From assembly GCA_028565635.1 (NCBI GenBank), contig JAOXYB010008456.1:1-20034 (forward strand): a DNA stretch of 20,034 nt, in the 5' to 3' direction. Positions 19,161 through 20,034 of this stretch are shown here, one piece after another. Both the position numbers and the translations under genes were made by a program. The DNA comes from Phoronis ovalis. Lineage: Eukaryota > Phoronida > Phoronidae. Each line of letters begins with the position of its first letter. Within the stretch, counting starts at the first letter, position 1. The notes below the pieces were generated by a model. That model ran no database searches and had not been told where the DNA came from. It saw only the letters and a list, made by a program, of their open reading frames with translations.

Positions 19161-19249
19161 GATACCAACTGTTCACGACGCATGTACACATAGCAGTTCA
19201 CACATTGTTAGATAGAACATATCATATCATTATACGTTTAGTTATACAT

Positions 19250-19700
19250 CCCTAAAACCAAGGGGTATTGTCACGATACAATGTGAATACATATAAATAG
19301 GAATATTGTCACGCTACGAAGTAAACAGATACATACGAGTAGATTAGCGGAATTTCTTTTGTTAGTAAAATTTCACCGGACTAGAGCAATGTCAGAGCTC
19401 ATAAATAGATCAACCTAGTAATTTATAGGCACACCCACCATTAGATCCAGTGACATAGTGATGTACTAGAAGAGAACATTGATATTTATCTATTTAAGAC
19501 AACTTTGTTCCGTCTGTGTCTATAGTAGTCATTTATATTTATGCTGGGTGTCATTGTCATGCTAAACTGGATCTCCAGGTATAGTCACATTTGTATCTTT
19601 TTCTCATAGTATATACTTTTCTTTGTGTAAAGTTTGCAAATGGCCAACATGTGGTAAGTCAAGATGGTAAACTCAGAGCATGTTTAATCTTTAATCTTTA
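19250..19700 (+). repeat. Probable polypurine tract and 3' LTR (3' end not located)
   Basis: AAAACCAAGGGG at 19254-19265 resembles a polypurine tract just before TGTCACGATACAATGTGAAT, the canonical TG start of an LTR. TATAAATAG near 19292 could be an LTR TATA box. A second, related block ATATTGTCACGCTACGAAGT starts at 19303, about 38 bp on, so the LTR start is partly duplicated. No matching full 5' LTR is in the window, so its right end cannot be fixed by comparison. The end given is a guess. Confidence 0.5.
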
Positions 19701-20034
19701 GAAAAATGTGCTATTGTATACGTTTATCTGTTATAAGGTATTATATATCTGTAATAGTAATTGCAAAGCATAACTGATGCAGGTGTATATTTTACCAGAA
19801 CCGTTTTTTGTTTGTGTTATACTTCAACTTGTATGATGATTGTTCATGCTTTTGTCTGTCACTAGAGATCTGGGAAGAGTTCCTATGCCCGTTTATTAGA
19901 TAAGGTTGTGTACTTAGTATCGGGATTAAATTTGGTCAGCTTATACAACAATGAATACTTATTAGTTTTGCAATTCCATTTTCCCGCTAATTGATAGTAC
20001 CCTCTCATGGCATAGCACCAAAAATTGCCTAAAA
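19701..20034. other. Rest of LTR or flanking sequence, no gene seen
   Basis: AT-rich, with no coding signal on either strand. It contains the 26-bp sequence at 19861-19886 shared with 3122-3147. Confidence 0.4.

Larger units (their letters stand above)
16555..19268 (+). mobile_element. Gmr1-type Ty3/gypsy retrotransposon remnant, integrase upstream of RT
   Basis: A dead LTR retrotransposon. TGTCATGATACAATGTAAAT at 16555-16574 matches TGTCACGATACAATGTGAAT at 19269-19288 (18 of 20). It looks like the first bases of a 5' LTR fused directly to integrase by a large deletion that removed the rest of the LTR, gag and protease. Domain order is then integrase (to about 17540), reverse transcriptase (about 17640-18600) and RNase H (about 18615-18960). 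Standard Ty3/gypsy order is RT-RNase H-integrase. Integrase first is the Ty1/copia-like order known for Gmr1-type gypsy elements. Several frameshifts and stops break it throughout. It interrupts sequence upstream of the unknown minus-strand gene. Confidence 0.85.

Overview
The window is AT-rich animal nuclear DNA. Its genes are split by short GT-AG introns and are outnumbered by degraded transposable elements (LINE, Ty3/gypsy-like and foldback DNA elements). The repeat set (Jockey/CR1-like LINEs, a Gmr1-type gypsy element, hairpin-ended repeats with internal tandem units) fits an invertebrate, most likely a mollusc or other lophotrochozoan. That assignment is an inference and no species can be named.

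Layout. 1-150: hairpin-bearing interspersed repeat. 151-2697: non-coding AT-rich sequence, including the 3' flank of the first gene. 2698-9280 (minus): a complete seven-exon mitochondrial carrier (SLC25) gene, which I assembled exon by exon into a 281-residue protein with all three carrier repeats. Its intron 3 holds a second hairpin repeat and a tandem repeat array. Its intron 1 holds two head-to-tail, 5'-truncated LINE remnants. 9281-9620: a 340-bp spacer shared with a divergent gene. 9621-12780 (plus): a complete four-exon gene for DNA polymerase epsilon subunit 4 (POLE4, 103 residues), with an E2F-type sequence overlapping its start codon. Intron 1 of POLE4 contains three foldback DNA elements nested one inside another, each inserted about ten bases inside the end of its host. 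12781-15586: mostly non-coding, with one suspicious small minus-strand ORF. 15587-16155 (minus): the last two visible exons of an unrecognised gene with a very basic C-terminus. 16555 to beyond about 19300 (plus): a dead Ty3/gypsy-like retrotransposon whose integrase lies upstream of reverse transcriptase and RNase H, the Ty1/copia-like order seen in Gmr1-type elements. LTR-like sequence follows it.

The host genes are ordinary: an inner-membrane metabolite carrier and a replication/histone-fold factor arranged head to head, and POLE4 converging on the unknown minus-strand gene. I found no prokaryote-like system, CRISPR array, tRNA or rRNA. The most interesting material is the element architecture: the triple nest with a clean 9-bp target duplication, the integrase-first gypsy element, and an SLC25 subtype I cannot assign to a known member.
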